A stretch of DNA of 64,000 nucleotides, taken from contig JBCDFR010000008.1 of NCBI GenBank assembly GCA_039177505.1, positions 1 to 64,000 of the forward strand, in the 5' to 3' direction. How positions within the stretch are numbered: position 1 is the stretch's first letter; each line of letters begins with the position of its first letter. Positions 45,710-55,462 of the stretch are shown piece by piece. The notes under the pieces were generated by a model, which saw only the letters and a program-made list of their open reading frames with translations, made no database searches and was not told where the DNA came from. A program made the position numbers and the translations under genes. Origin of the DNA: JABSQH01 sp039177505. GTDB taxonomy: Bacteria > Actinomycetota > Acidimicrobiia > Acidimicrobiales > Ilumatobacteraceae.

Positions 45710-48421
45710 ATGGCTACTGATTCCACGACGGCGATCTCCGGCACCACGGCGTGGCACGCCCTCTCGCCAGACGACGCGTTGGATCGCCTCGACGTCGACG
45801 CCGACGTCGGCCTGACGACTGCAGAGATCGTGCGTCGCCAGACCAAGTACGGGCTCAACGAACTCGACGAGGTAGAACACGAGAGCCGCCTCGCGGCATT
45901 CATTCGCCAGTACCGCAACCTGCTGCAGATCGTGCTGCTGGTGGCCTCGGTCGTCGCCTTCGCCATCGGCGAGATCTCGACCGGTGCTGTCGTGTTTGCG
46001 ATCACGCTGTTCAACGCGATCCTTGCGCTCAATCAGGAGAGCCGGGCCGAGAAGGGTCTGGCGGGTTTGCGCGACATGTTGCACCCCGAAGCGACGGTGC
46101 GCCGCGACGGCGACGAGGCCACAGTCGGCGCCGAACAGCTCGTGCCAGGCGACATCGTGTCGATCACCCACGGCGATCGCGTGCCCGCCGACGGCCGACT
46201 GCTCTCGATGGCCAGCTTGGAGACCGACGAGGCGAGCCTGACAGGCGAAAGCACACCGGTGCTGAAACGGCTCGAAGCGGTCGCCCCGGAGACCGCGCTC
46301 GCCGATCGCACCGACTTGGTGTTCGCCAACACAACCACCACGCGGGGCAGTGCCACCTTCGTCGTCACCGCAACCGGCATGTCGACCGAGGTCGGCAACG
46401 TCGCCGGAATGCTGCAAGAGACCAAGACGCAGACGACGCCGTTGACCCGACAGATCGACTCGCTCACCCGGCTGATCCTCGGTCTGGCGGCGATCGCCTT
46501 CGTGGCCATCGTGTTCATCTTGCGTGTGCGCGAGGGCGACTCGTGGTCGGACCTGTTCAACGTGGGTGTGGCCCTGGCAATCGGCGCGATCCCCGATGCG
46601 CTTCCGGCAGTGGTGACCGCCGTGCTGGCCCTCGGAACGGTGCACATGTCGCAACGCGACGCCATCGTGAAGACGCTCCCATCGGCAGAAGCGCTGGGCT
46701 CCACATCGGCGATCTGCACCGACAAGACCGGCACGCTCACGGTCGGGCAAATGACCGTCCGCGAGCTCGCCCTCGCGGATGGCGGTCGGTACACGGTGAC
46801 AGGCGAGGGATACACGACGACCGGCACCATCCGTCACGTCGGCGCACACTCCGAACCGCTCGATCCGTACCTGCTGCCGATGGCGCTGTGCTCCGATGCC
46901 GTCGTCGACGACGGCGAACTCATCGGTGATCCCAACGAGGGCGCGCTGGTCACACTGGCCGAGAAGGGCGGGATCGACGTCGACGCGACCAGGCAGGCGC
47001 ACCCACGCCTGGCGACGGTGCCCTTCGACTCGGCGTACATGCTGATGGGCACCTTCCACGATGCACCAGGTGGCCCGAGCGGATTGGTGCGCGGCTACGT
47101 CAAGGGTGCACCCGACGTGCTCCTCGAGCGATCGAGCAATATGCGCACCTCCGACGGATCGGCGGCCGAGTTGACCGACGACGACCGGCAGCGGCTCCGC
47201 AAGGTACTCGCCGACATGGGAGGCCGCGGGCTGCGCGTGATGGCGGTCGCCGTACGCGACATCGCGCGCGACCACTTCGACCCGGACGCCGATCATCTCG
47301 ACGACATCAACGACCTCACGTTCCTGGCATTGACCGGCATCGTCGACCCGCCCCGACCCGAGGTGAAGTCGGCGATCGAGAAGTGCAAAGGGGCTGGCAT
47401 CCGGGTGCGCATGATCACCGGCGACCAGCTCGTGACGGCACAGGCCACCGCCCAAGAGTTGGGGATCGAAGGCGAAGCGATGACCGGCCATGACTTCTCA
47501 GCATTGAGCGACGACGACTTGGCGGCTCGGCTCGACGGGCTCGGCGTGGTTGCCCGGGTCGCTCCCGAGGACAAGGTGCGGCTGGTCGACGCGCTGCAAC
47601 GCCAAAACAACATCGTGGCGATGACCGGCGACGGCGTCAACGACGCACCGGCGCTCAAACGCGCCGACATCGGTGTCGCGATGGGAACCGGCACCGACGT
47701 CGCCAAAGATGCCGGCAAGATGATCCTCGTCGACGACGACTTCGCAACGATCGTGGCCGCCGTGGAGGAGGGACGCGGCATCTACGACAACCTGATGAAG
47801 TACATCCGGGTGCAAATGGCCAACCTGATCGGGTTCGTCGTCGGGTTCCTCCTCGCCGCGGCAATCGCCGGCACCGCCTTGTTCGAGCCGAGCCAAGTGC
47901 TTTTGGTGCACTTCGTAGTCGTCGCTTCGGTCGGCGCGGCGCTGGGGTTCGACACCCCGGCGCCGGACCTGATGCAGCGAGCACCACGCGACGCCGACGC
48001 ACCGGTGATCTCACTCAGACTCGGAGCGCGCATCGTGGTCGCAGGCGCGCTGATGGCCGCGTTCACCGTCGCCGTACGTCAGTGGGGTGAGGCACAGTAC
48101 GACTCAGCGGCGATTGGCGAGTCGATGGCGTTCGTGACCTTCGCGTACGCACACATCGCATTGGCGCTCAACCTGCGCTTCGAAAATCTGACCATGTTCC
48201 AGCGATCGACTCTGTCGAACCGCAATCTGTGGTTGGCGTTCGCCCTCGTATTGCTGGTGCCGATCCTGGTCACCGAATTCGGTGTCCTCCGTGACGTCTT
48301 CGAGACTGTGCCCTTGACCGCAAACCAGTGGGCGATCGGCGCTGCTGCTGCGCTCGTGTTGCTCGTCATCGGCGAATTGGCCAAGCTCGGCGAGCGGGTT
48401 GGAATCATTCCGCGGACATAA
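45710..48421 (+). CDS. P2-type cation-transporting ATPase
   Basis: 903 residues from the ATG at 45710. TGES at 178-181 (actuator), phosphorylation site Asp338 in CTDKTGTLT, MITGDQLVTA and TGDGVNDAPALKRADIGVAMG (P domain hinge). About ten membrane helices. The N-terminal HALSPDDALDRLDVDADVGLT region and the M4 segment AIPDALPAVVTAVLAL resemble Ca2+-type P2A pumps. However, M4 reads PDALP where SERCA has PEGLP, so ion choice (Ca2+, Mn2+, Na+/K+) is open. The last 17 bp overlap the convergent acetate kinase gene. Confidence 0.93.
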   Translation: MATDSTTAISGTTAWHALSPDDALDRLDVDADVGLTTAEIVRRQTKYGLNELDEVEHESRLAAFIRQYRNLLQIVLLVASVVAFAIGEISTGAVVFAITLFNAILALNQESRAEKGLAGLRDMLHPEATVRRDGDEATVGAEQLVPGDIVSITHGDRVPADGRLLSMASLETDEASLTGESTPVLKRLEAVAPETALADRTDLVFANTTTTRGSATFVVTATGMSTEVGNVAGMLQETKTQTTPLTRQIDSLTRLILGLAAIAFVAIVFILRVREGDSWSDLFNVGVALAIGAIPDALPAVVTAVLALGTVHMSQRDAIVKTLPSAEALGSTSAICTDKTGTLTVGQMTVRELALADGGRYTVTGEGYTTTGTIRHVGAHSEPLDPYLLPMALCSDAVVDDGELIGDPNEGALVTLAEKGGIDVDATRQAHPRLATVPFDSAYMLMGTFHDAPGGPSGLVRGYVKGAPDVLLERSSNMRTSDGSAAELTDDDRQRLRKVLADMGGRGLRVMAVAVRDIARDHFDPDADHLDDINDLTFLALTGIVDPPRPEVKSAIEKCKGAGIRVRMITGDQLVTAQATAQELGIEGEAMTGHDFSALSDDDLAARLDGLGVVARVAPEDKVRLVDALQRQNNIVAMTGDGVNDAPALKRADIGVAMGTGTDVAKDAGKMILVDDDFATIVAAVEEGRGIYDNLMKYIRVQMANLIGFVVGFLLAAAIAGTALFEPSQVLLVHFVVVASVGAALGFDTPAPDLMQRAPRDADAPVISLRLGARIVVAGALMAAFTVAVRQWGEAQYDSAAIGESMAFVTFAYAHIALALNLRFENLTMFQRSTLSNRNLWLAFALVLLVPILVTEFGVLRDVFETVPLTANQWAIGAAAALVLLVIGELAKLGERVGIIPRT

Positions 48422-49520
48422 CGATCAACGATGCGGTCTGCTCGGCGATCGACCGCTCTTCATCGGTAGGAATGACACAGATCGCCCTTGGTGAGTGGTC
48501 GGCGGAGATCCGCACCTCACCAGCGTCGTTGCGCGCCGCGTCGACGATGAAGCCGATGCCGTCGAGGTTGGCGCACGTGGCTGCTCTCACTGCGCGGCTG
48601 TGCTCGCCGATGCCACCGGTGAACACGAGGGCGTCGCAACCGCCCAGCGCCGCAAGATATGAACCGATGTACTTCTTGATGCGGTACACGAAGACATCGA
48701 AGGCCAGGGCCGCCGCTGTGTCGCCTGATGCTCGCCGATCGAGGAGGGTGCGCATGTCGGAGTCACCCGACAACCCCAACAACCCGCTGGCGTGGTTGAG
48801 GTCATCGACGACATCGCTCGCCGAGTGACCAGTCGCGGCTACGACGTGGCCCACCACGGCGGGGTCGAGGTCGCCGGATCGAGTACCCATCACCAGACCC
48901 TCCAGTGGTGACAGACCCATCGACGTGTCGATGCTGCGCCCGCCGTCGATGGCGGCCATCGACGCACCGTTTCCCAGGTGAGCTGAGATCAATCGGACAT
49001 CGGAGAGCGGGCGGCCGAGAACCTCGGCGGCGCGTTGCGCAACGAACGAATGCGAGGTGCCGTGGAACCCGTACCGGCGCACACCGTGCTCCAGATACCA
49101 ACGCTCGGGCACCGCGTACCGGTAGGCCCGCGGCGGCAACGTGCTGTGGAAGGCGGTGTCGAACACAGCGACTTGGGGGTCGTCGGGCCAGAGTCGTCGA
49201 GCGATCTCGATGCCTTCGATGTTCGCCGGATTGTGCAACGGGGCCAGCGGAATCAGCTCGCGCAGGGCCTCGATCACTGCGCTGTTGATCAGGACGGGCG
49301 TCGAGAACAACGTGCCGCCGTGAACGACCCGATGGCCGATGGCGTCGACTCGGTGGCCGTGGAGCGCATCGACCACAGCATCGAAGGCCGTGTGTGAGTC
49401 GGTAATCTCTTCGACGGACCCTCCGGTGATGCGGTCACCGGACGCGTGATCGATGAGCTGGTACTTCACTGACGAACTGCCGGCATTCAGCACGAGCACT
49501 CGCTCCACCGGACGACCCAC
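48405..49520 (-). CDS. ackA: Acetate kinase
   Basis: 371 residues from a GTG at 49520, slightly shorter than the usual ~400. VLVLNAGSSSVKYQL (nucleotide and Mg site), GHRVVHGG, FDTAFHSTLPPRAYRYAVP, YGFHGTSHSFV, SAHLGNGASMAAIDGG, DTSMGLSPLEGLVMGTRSGDLDP and FTGGIGEHS are all diagnostic. It interconverts acetyl phosphate/ADP and acetate/ATP, matching the phosphoketolase at 28-31 kb. Its 3' end overlaps the P-type ATPase gene end by 17 bp on the opposite strand. Divergent from the selenoprotein-like gene. Confidence 0.95.
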   Translation of the reverse strand: MGRPVERVLVLNAGSSSVKYQLIDHASGDRITGGSVEEITDSHTAFDAVVDALHGHRVDAIGHRVVHGGTLFSTPVLINSAVIEALRELIPLAPLHNPANIEGIEIARRLWPDDPQVAVFDTAFHSTLPPRAYRYAVPERWYLEHGVRRYGFHGTSHSFVAQRAAEVLGRPLSDVRLISAHLGNGASMAAIDGGRSIDTSMGLSPLEGLVMGTRSGDLDPAVVGHVVAATGHSASDVVDDLNHASGLLGLSGDSDMRTLLDRRASGDTAAALAFDVFVYRIKKYIGSYLAALGGCDALVFTGGIGEHSRAVRAATCANLDGIGFIVDAARNDAGEVRISADHSPRAICVIPTDEERSIAEQTASLIVMSAE

Positions 49521-49643
49521 GCCCGGACCCTAGCGGCGACGACATGACACGTTGTTGACGTTCGCTCTACACGCGCTTTGATGGAATTCCAGTGGCGGTT
49601 GGAGCTGCTGAACGCCGGCCACGCAGGGCGATAGCCTCGCGGC

Positions 49644-50018
49644 GTGGCCGAAGCACGGATCTATCACAACCCGAATTGAAACTCGTCGAAGAACGCCGTA
49701 GCGGTCGCTGCGGACATGGGGATCGACGTCGACGAGGTGCGCTATCTGAACGCGCCTCCGGACGAGGAGACCCTTCGCTCGATCATCGACGGATTGGAAG
49801 ACCCGGTCGAGAACCTGGTCCGCAAGGATGCCCAGTTCAAGAAGCTCGGCCTCAACGAAGATGACTACGTCGGCAATGTCGACGCTGTGGTCGAGGTGTT
49901 GCTCCAGTATCCGCGCCTGATGCAACGACCGATCGTCATGCGCGACGGCCGGGCGATCATCGGCCGACCGTTGGGCGACGCCAAGGCGAAGGACCGTCTC
50001 GCAGCCATCTTCAGCTGA
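49644..50018 (+). CDS. ArsC-family thioredoxin-fold protein, probable selenoprotein (TGA at the catalytic Cys position)
   Basis: Read through one TGA at 49677-49679, the frame from GTG 49644 gives 124 residues: ARIYHNPN-U-NSSKNAVAVAADMGIDVDEVRYL, then EETLRSIIDGLEDPVENLVRKDAQFKKLGL, and the cis-proline RPIVMRDGRAIIGRP. This is a complete ArsC/YffB-like protein of normal length. Family members have NPxCSxSRNA; here the catalytic cysteine codon, and only that one, is TGA (codon 12). A 7-bp stem with a GGUC loop follows 16 nt later (see the SECIS entry). Everything downstream is undamaged, which argues against decay. Arsenate reduction is not certain, as many ArsC-like proteins have other thiol roles. 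The codon could also be a simple nonsense change. Confidence 0.7.
49696..49713 (+). promoter_or_regulatory. Bacterial SECIS-like stem-loop
   Basis: CCGTAGC-GGTC-GCTGCGG folds as seven pairs (one U-G wobble) capped by GGUC, starting 16 nt after the TGA, with the loop 23 nt after it. The E. coli fdhF SECIS has the same GGUC loop, three pairs below it and then a special U; here the U facing G occupies that position. An outer 6-bp stem (49684-49689 with 49723-49728) could extend it. The loop distance lies within what is known for bacterial SECIS elements. SelB binding is inferred. Confidence 0.65.
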
Positions 50019-50026
50019 CGCTGCGT

Positions 50027-50407
50027 TCAGTCCAGCGCGTCGAGTTCGGCAATCGCCGCGGCTGGCGCCGTCAACCGGTACGACGCATCGAGCAGCTCAG
50101 TGACTTCGTCCCAGTCGTGGTCGGCGCCGAGGTCGACACCGACCCACCCCGATGGGCCCAGATACGCCGGAACGTAGACCCCTCGCTCCTCGAGTAGCGC
50201 TGTGCGATCCTCGGGGTCCGGCACGATCACGATCGAGTGCGGACGTTGCACCCACTCACCGTCGACCTTGAGCGAACCGCCGTAGTACGCGAACACCTTC
50301 TTGGTGAAGAACGCCGGCCGGCCATGTGACACCTTCTCGTCGGCGCGCGGCAGTGTCCGGGCGATCGCACGCACACGACCGAGGATCGGGTCGTCGTCGT
50401 CGAACAT
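50027..50407 (-). CDS. MmcQ/YjbR-family protein
   Basis: 126 residues from the ATG at 50407 (MFDDDDPIL); the region upstream overlaps the class V aminotransferase end. ARTLPRADEKVSHGRPAFFTKKVFAYYGG, then SIVIVPDPEDRTALLEERGVYVPAYLGPSGWVGVDL and the closing LLDASYRLTAP are the MmcQ/YjbR CyaY-like fold. Function of the family is unproven (DNA-binding-like or mitomycin-cluster protein). It follows the class V aminotransferase by 44 bp on the same strand and converges with the ArsC-like gene, 8 bp between stops. Confidence 0.85.
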   Translation of the reverse strand: MFDDDDPILGRVRAIARTLPRADEKVSHGRPAFFTKKVFAYYGGSLKVDGEWVQRPHSIVIVPDPEDRTALLEERGVYVPAYLGPSGWVGVDLGADHDWDEVTELLDASYRLTAPAAAIAELDALD

Positions 50408-50451
50408 CTGAGGGTGCGCCACGGCAAGAGCGTTGCAGATTCGTGCTGCCG

Positions 50452-51696
50452 CTACGGCTCCAGAGCGGCGATGACGCGTTCCACGTCGCGCTGGCTCGTG
50501 TAGTGGACGAACGAGAGCCGGACGACGCCGTCGGCCGGCTCCACGCCCACGGCATCGAGCAGACGCCACGCATAGAAGTGTCCGCTGTTGGTCTTGATGC
50601 CGCGCTCGACGAGGCGGCGAGCGACGGCTGCGGGCGCTTCATCGCGGGGCACGAACGCGACGGTCGGGCAGCGGTGCAGCCGGGGCTGGTCGACCGAAGC
50701 GGGACCGAGGACACGCACACCGTCCATGGCGCCAAGCGTTGCCAGCAACTCAGCGGTCAAACTGCTCTCGTGAGACTGCCACCGACGAGTGACGCGTCGA
50801 CACGCGGCCCAGAGCGACCCGCCAGCATTCGGCCGGTGAGCGGCATCGAGCAACTCGACGTAGTCGAGGACCGCGGCCGATGCGGCGACCTGTGCATGGT
50901 CGGGACCTGCCGGGTTGAGCCGCTTGTCGGATTCATCGGCATTGAAGAAGTGGCCCTGGTTCGGGAGCTCGTCCATCAGGCCGTTGCGAACCACCATCAG
51001 GCCCTGGTGCACGGAGTAGGTCTTGTACAAGCTGAACAGATACACGTCAGCGTCGAGCGCGGCGACGTCGGGGATCCCGTGCGGCGCGAGTGCCACCCCG
51101 TCGACCACTACCCGTGCGCCGACGCGGTGGGCGAGCGCGCAGACCCTGGCAACGTCGTTCTCCTGTCCAACGATGTTCGACGCATGAGGAAGGGTGACCA
51201 CTCGCGTCCGCTCCGTCAGGAGCACCGCCAACTCCTCGATGTCGAGCAGTCCGCTGGCCGGATCGACGGGCCACTCGACGAGGGCCGCACCCGCTCGCTC
51301 GGCTGCGCGCCGGATCGCTCCGGTGTTCGCCTCGTGGTCTTGGTTGGTCACGATGACCTCGTCGCCGGGCCCGAGCACATCGGCGAATGCGTTGGCCAGC
51401 ACGTAGGTGTTCGCCGACGTCGACGGACCGAACACGACCTCGCTGTCGGCCACCCCGAGCGCCTCGGCCCACCTCGACCGGGAGCGATCCATCGCTGCTC
51501 CGGCCGCCGCCGACGCCGCGTAGGCGGAGTACGGCTGCACCTTCATCTCGGTGTAGTAGCGGGTCAGCGCGTCGATCGTTTGTCGACAGGCGAACGAACC
51601 GGCGGCGTTCTCGAAGAAGGCGTCGCCGCGCTCGCCCGCGAATATCGGAAACTGCTCTCGAACGAGACCGAGGTCAAGCGACGCGTCGTTACTCAT
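50452..51696 (-). CDS. Class V aminotransferase, cysteine-desulfurase-like but lacking the catalytic Cys
   Basis: 414 residues from the ATG at 51696. Fold-type I PLP enzyme: FGPSTSANTYVLANAF, TNQDHEANTGAIRRAAERAG, LPHASNIVGQ, VVDGVALAPHG and the PLP lysine in FSLYKTYSVHQG. The desulfurase active loop reads KTNSGHFYAWRLL, without the cysteine of SufS/IscS, as in the VC1184-type family (recalled). So it is not a normal cysteine desulfurase. It lies 47 bp after the COG0523 GTPase gene, probably in the same metal-regulated operon. The reaction is unknown; kynureninase- or lyase-type chemistry is possible. Confidence 0.85.
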   Translation of the reverse strand: MSNDASLDLGLVREQFPIFAGERGDAFFENAAGSFACRQTIDALTRYYTEMKVQPYSAYAASAAAGAAMDRSRSRWAEALGVADSEVVFGPSTSANTYVLANAFADVLGPGDEVIVTNQDHEANTGAIRRAAERAGAALVEWPVDPASGLLDIEELAVLLTERTRVVTLPHASNIVGQENDVARVCALAHRVGARVVVDGVALAPHGIPDVAALDADVYLFSLYKTYSVHQGLMVVRNGLMDELPNQGHFFNADESDKRLNPAGPDHAQVAASAAVLDYVELLDAAHRPNAGGSLWAACRRVTRRWQSHESSLTAELLATLGAMDGVRVLGPASVDQPRLHRCPTVAFVPRDEAPAAVARRLVERGIKTNSGHFYAWRLLDAVGVEPADGVVRLSFVHYTSQRDVERVIAALEP

Positions 51697-51743
51697 CGGC
51701 AACGACCGTAGCGAGGCGGCGACGACGCAGGGGTCGAGAGGTC

Positions 51744-52952
<1,209 letters not shown>

Positions 52953-52966
52953 GGACGCTAGCGTTT

Positions 52967-52983
52967 ATGAGAATCATTCTCAT
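52967..52983. promoter_or_regulatory. Fur/Zur-family operator (perfect 17-bp palindrome)
   Basis: ATGAGAATCATTCTCAT is an exact inverted repeat around a central C and fits the 7-1-7 Fur/Zur pattern TGAnAATnATTnTCA. It lies 14 bp from the COG0523 GTPase start on one side and 58 bp from the FAD-enzyme GTG on the other, between divergent genes. If the GTPase mRNA is leaderless, the box spans its -15 to -31 region. COG0523 genes are classic Zur targets, so Zur is the likelier regulator, with iron-responsive Fur as the alternative. Confidence 0.8.
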
Positions 52984-53040
52984 TCATCGCATGCCAGACA
53001 TCTTTCCCATGTACACCAACCACGAGTGCGCACCGCTCGA

Positions 53041-54231
53041 GTGATCCAGACCGACACTCTGATCGTCGGCGCCGGGCCACAGGCGCTGACGGTGGTGGCC
53101 CGGTGGGTGTGCGACTGACCGGCGAGCGTCGACGACATCGTGGTCGCAGATCCGTCCGGCTGCTGGATGCAGGCGTGGGATCGACAGTTCGGCCAACAAC
53201 GGATCGAGGTATTGCGTAGCCCTGGCGTCCACCACCCGGATCCAGACGTGATGGCGCTGTTGCACGCCAATCACTACGACCCGTGTCCCGACCGACGCGA
53301 GGACATGGCATCGGGCGGACCGCTGAGGGGGCCGCTGCGGCGGCCAACGACCGTCGCGTTCGCCCAGTTCTGCCGCGACGTCATCGACCGCGCTGGGCTG
53401 GCACGACGAGTCGTGCCGACGTCGGTCTTCGAGTTGCACCAACTCACCTCGGGACGGCCGAGTCGTTGGCGCGCGGTACTGGACGACGGCAGGTCCGTGT
53501 TTGCGCGACAGGTCGTGTGGGCCGGCAATCCGCGGACCCCGAACCTGCCTCCTGACGTCGCGGTGTGTCGTGCGACCGTTCACAGCAGCGAGGTCGACAT
53601 CGACACGGCGACGCCCGGCCAACACATTGCGGTGCTCGGCGGAGGACAGACGGCGGGCCAACTGGCACTGCAAGCCGCTCGATCAGGCGCCGAGGTGACG
53701 CTGGTCAGCCGGGGGCCGCAGCGCATCAGCAATCTCGACGTCGACGCTGGATGGCTGATGAACGACCACCTCGGGCCGTTTCAGTCGATCGACGACCCGT
53801 GGCAGCGACGCCAGGTGGTCGAGGACGCTCGCTGCGGTTCGATCACGGCCGACCTCGGAAATGCGCTCCGTGCCGCCGGGGTGCGCCATGTGTGCGAGGC
53901 GGGCCAGCTGTCCGCCACATCGTCGTCGCGCGGCGCCTTCATTCGTGCCGGTGGCACGGCGTTGGATGTCGACAATTTGTGGTTGGCGACCGGATCAACC
54001 CCCGACTTACGCATGGCGCCCGCGTTGGCGCAGCAAGCCGCGTGCGGCGCACCTCACGTCGACGGATGGCCGGTCCTCGATCGACGCCTGCACTGGCAAG
54101 CGGGGCTCATCGTGATCGGTGCCCTTGCTGCGCTCACCCTGGGACCAGCAGCCGGGAACCTCGGAGGTGCTCGCGCCGCGGCGGACGTACTGGCCGACCA
54201 AACACCGCGGCTCGCGGCGCGCGCCTGCTGA
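53041..54231 (+). pseudogene. FAD/NAD(P)-binding oxidoreductase interrupted by one in-frame TGA
   Basis: From GTG 53041 (or 53026) the frame reads TDTLIVGAGPQALTVVARWVCD, then TGA at 53116-53118, then PASVDDIVVADPSGCWMQAWD and on without damage to 54231, about 396 residues. The first Rossmann motif, RQFGQQRIEVLRSPGVHHPDP and a second motif VLGGGQTAGQLALQAARSG resemble lysine/ornithine N-hydroxylase-like flavoproteins. The TGA falls in a loop after the FAD helix, where no catalytic Cys is expected. TGACCG may be a CGACCG (Arg) CpG transition. A weak GGUC-loop hairpin follows at the spacing seen in the ArsC-like gene. I favour a nonsense change or sequence error; recoding is possible. Confidence 0.6.
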
Positions 54232-54325
54232 CCGCGTCGACTCGAACCGCACACTGCGCGGTCGTGAGACCTAGGTTCGTGCAGATGATTTGGCGCCGCA
54301 CGACAAGGTCTGAAAAGGGGGCGCG

Positions 54326-54583
54326 ATGACCGTCGGCATAGGAGTGAACGTGCCGCTGGACCCCTCGGATCTTGACGCCGCCGGACTGATGCAACGGCTC
54401 TTCGGGATCCCGTTCGAACGATTCGCGACGTACACCCCGGTCGGCCCCGCCGAACAGATCGACAAGTTCTTCCGGCCATATGTCGATGCTGGGGTATCGA
54501 CACTGAACCTCACACCGTGCGGACCGGATCGAGCATCCGAGATCGACACGATCGCCACAGCGCGCGCATCGCTCGACTCGTGA
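54326..54583 (+). pseudogene. C-terminal fragment of an LLM-class oxidoreductase
   Basis: 85 residues. After an ATG with a strong AAAAGGGGG site, the chain passes quickly into DLDAAGLMQRLFGIPFERFATYTPVG, then AEQIDKFFRPYVDAGVSTLNLTP, which is the final helix-strand-helix of an F420-type LLM protein. The barrel (about 250 residues) is missing, so it is probably a deletion derivative that kept or gained a start. It could still be translated. The next 184 bp (54584-54767) show no recognisable gene. Confidence 0.55.
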
Positions 54584-54767
54584 TGACGACGAACAGCGTC
54601 GGGGTCAACCACAAGCGAAGTTGGTACGAGTTACTCGCCGACGAGACGAGCATGCCGGCGTCGACGGTATGCCTCGTCGATCCCGGCGTGGTCCATTGGG
54701 GTTGGACGGCGACCACCGAGGGCTGGCGTCAAGACAGCGCACGGCCGCGGCCGCTTTCGTGTTCACG

Positions 54768-55460
54768 ATGCCGATGAGCGAGTCGATCCGAACGCTGCGA
54801 GCCGGCGGGCGTGCGGCGGTCCCGCTCGGCGTGGCGGGATTGCCATTCGGTCTCGTGTACGGCGTTGCCGCGGCGGAGAGCAACCTCTCCACGTGGCTCG
54901 GTGTCGCAGCCTCGTGGATCGTCTTGGCCGGCGCCGCACAACTCACCATGGTGAGTTTGTTCGACGACGGGGCCGCTTGGCCGCTGGTTATCGGAACAGC
55001 GCTATTGATCAATGCTCGTTTCGCCCTCTACAGCACAGCGCTGGCATCGGCGTTCCGGCAGTTCCCAGCGCGTTGGAGGTTCACGCTCCCGTATCTGCTC
55101 ACCGACCAAGCCGCCGCGCTGACCATCGTCCACTACGACATCGAGCAAGATGCGGCACGGCGACGCTGGTGGTTTCTCGGCGCCGGCTTGACCTTCGCCA
55201 TGGGATGGTGGACCGGAACCCTTCTCGGTGTGTTTGCCGGAGACCTCATTCCCGCCGATGTCGACATTGCTTTCGCCGTTCCCGCAATGTTCATTGCAAT
55301 GTTGGTGCCAACGGTCGTCAGCAGACCGATGCTCGCCGCTGCCCTCGTTGCCGGAGTCGTCACCGTCGTGGGGGCGGGCCTGCCGAGTGGACTCAACGTG
55401 ATCCTTGCTGCCGTCGCAGCGATCGCTGTCGTGCGTCTCGTCGATGTCGGTCGGGGGTGA
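54768..55460 (+). CDS. azlC: AzlC-family branched-chain amino acid exporter, large subunit
   Basis: 230 residues from the ATG at 54768 (or 54774). RAAVPLGVAGLPFGLVYGVAA and the signature WIVLAGAAQLTMVSLFDDGA, then LLINARFALYSTALA, LPYLLTDQAAALTI and about seven helices are AzlC/YgaZ features. With the small subunit AzlD it exports branched-chain or related amino acids or analogues. The azlD start lies 2 bp after its stop. The regulator is not in the window. Confidence 0.88.
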   Translation: MPMSESIRTLRAGGRAAVPLGVAGLPFGLVYGVAAAESNLSTWLGVAASWIVLAGAAQLTMVSLFDDGAAWPLVIGTALLINARFALYSTALASAFRQFPARWRFTLPYLLTDQAAALTIVHYDIEQDAARRRWWFLGAGLTFAMGWWTGTLLGVFAGDLIPADVDIAFAVPAMFIAMLVPTVVSRPMLAAALVAGVVTVVGAGLPSGLNVILAAVAAIAVVRLVDVGRG

Positions 55461-55462
55461 AA

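Noticed and set aside
45695..47491. 598-codon minus-strand open frame over the P-type ATPase
   Set aside because: Shadow frame; composition is typical of reverse-strand GC bias.
53137..53151. GGUC-loop hairpin after the TGA of the FAD gene as a true SECIS
   Set aside because: The stem is short (five pairs with a bulge) and made of common Val-Val-Ala codons. The Sec position has no chemical logic, so it was kept only as a finding, not as a feature.
54591..54767. Open frame between the LLM fragment and azlC (MTTNSVGVNHKRSW onward)
   Set aside because: No domain, mixed codon use, and it runs out of frame into azlC; not supportable as a gene.
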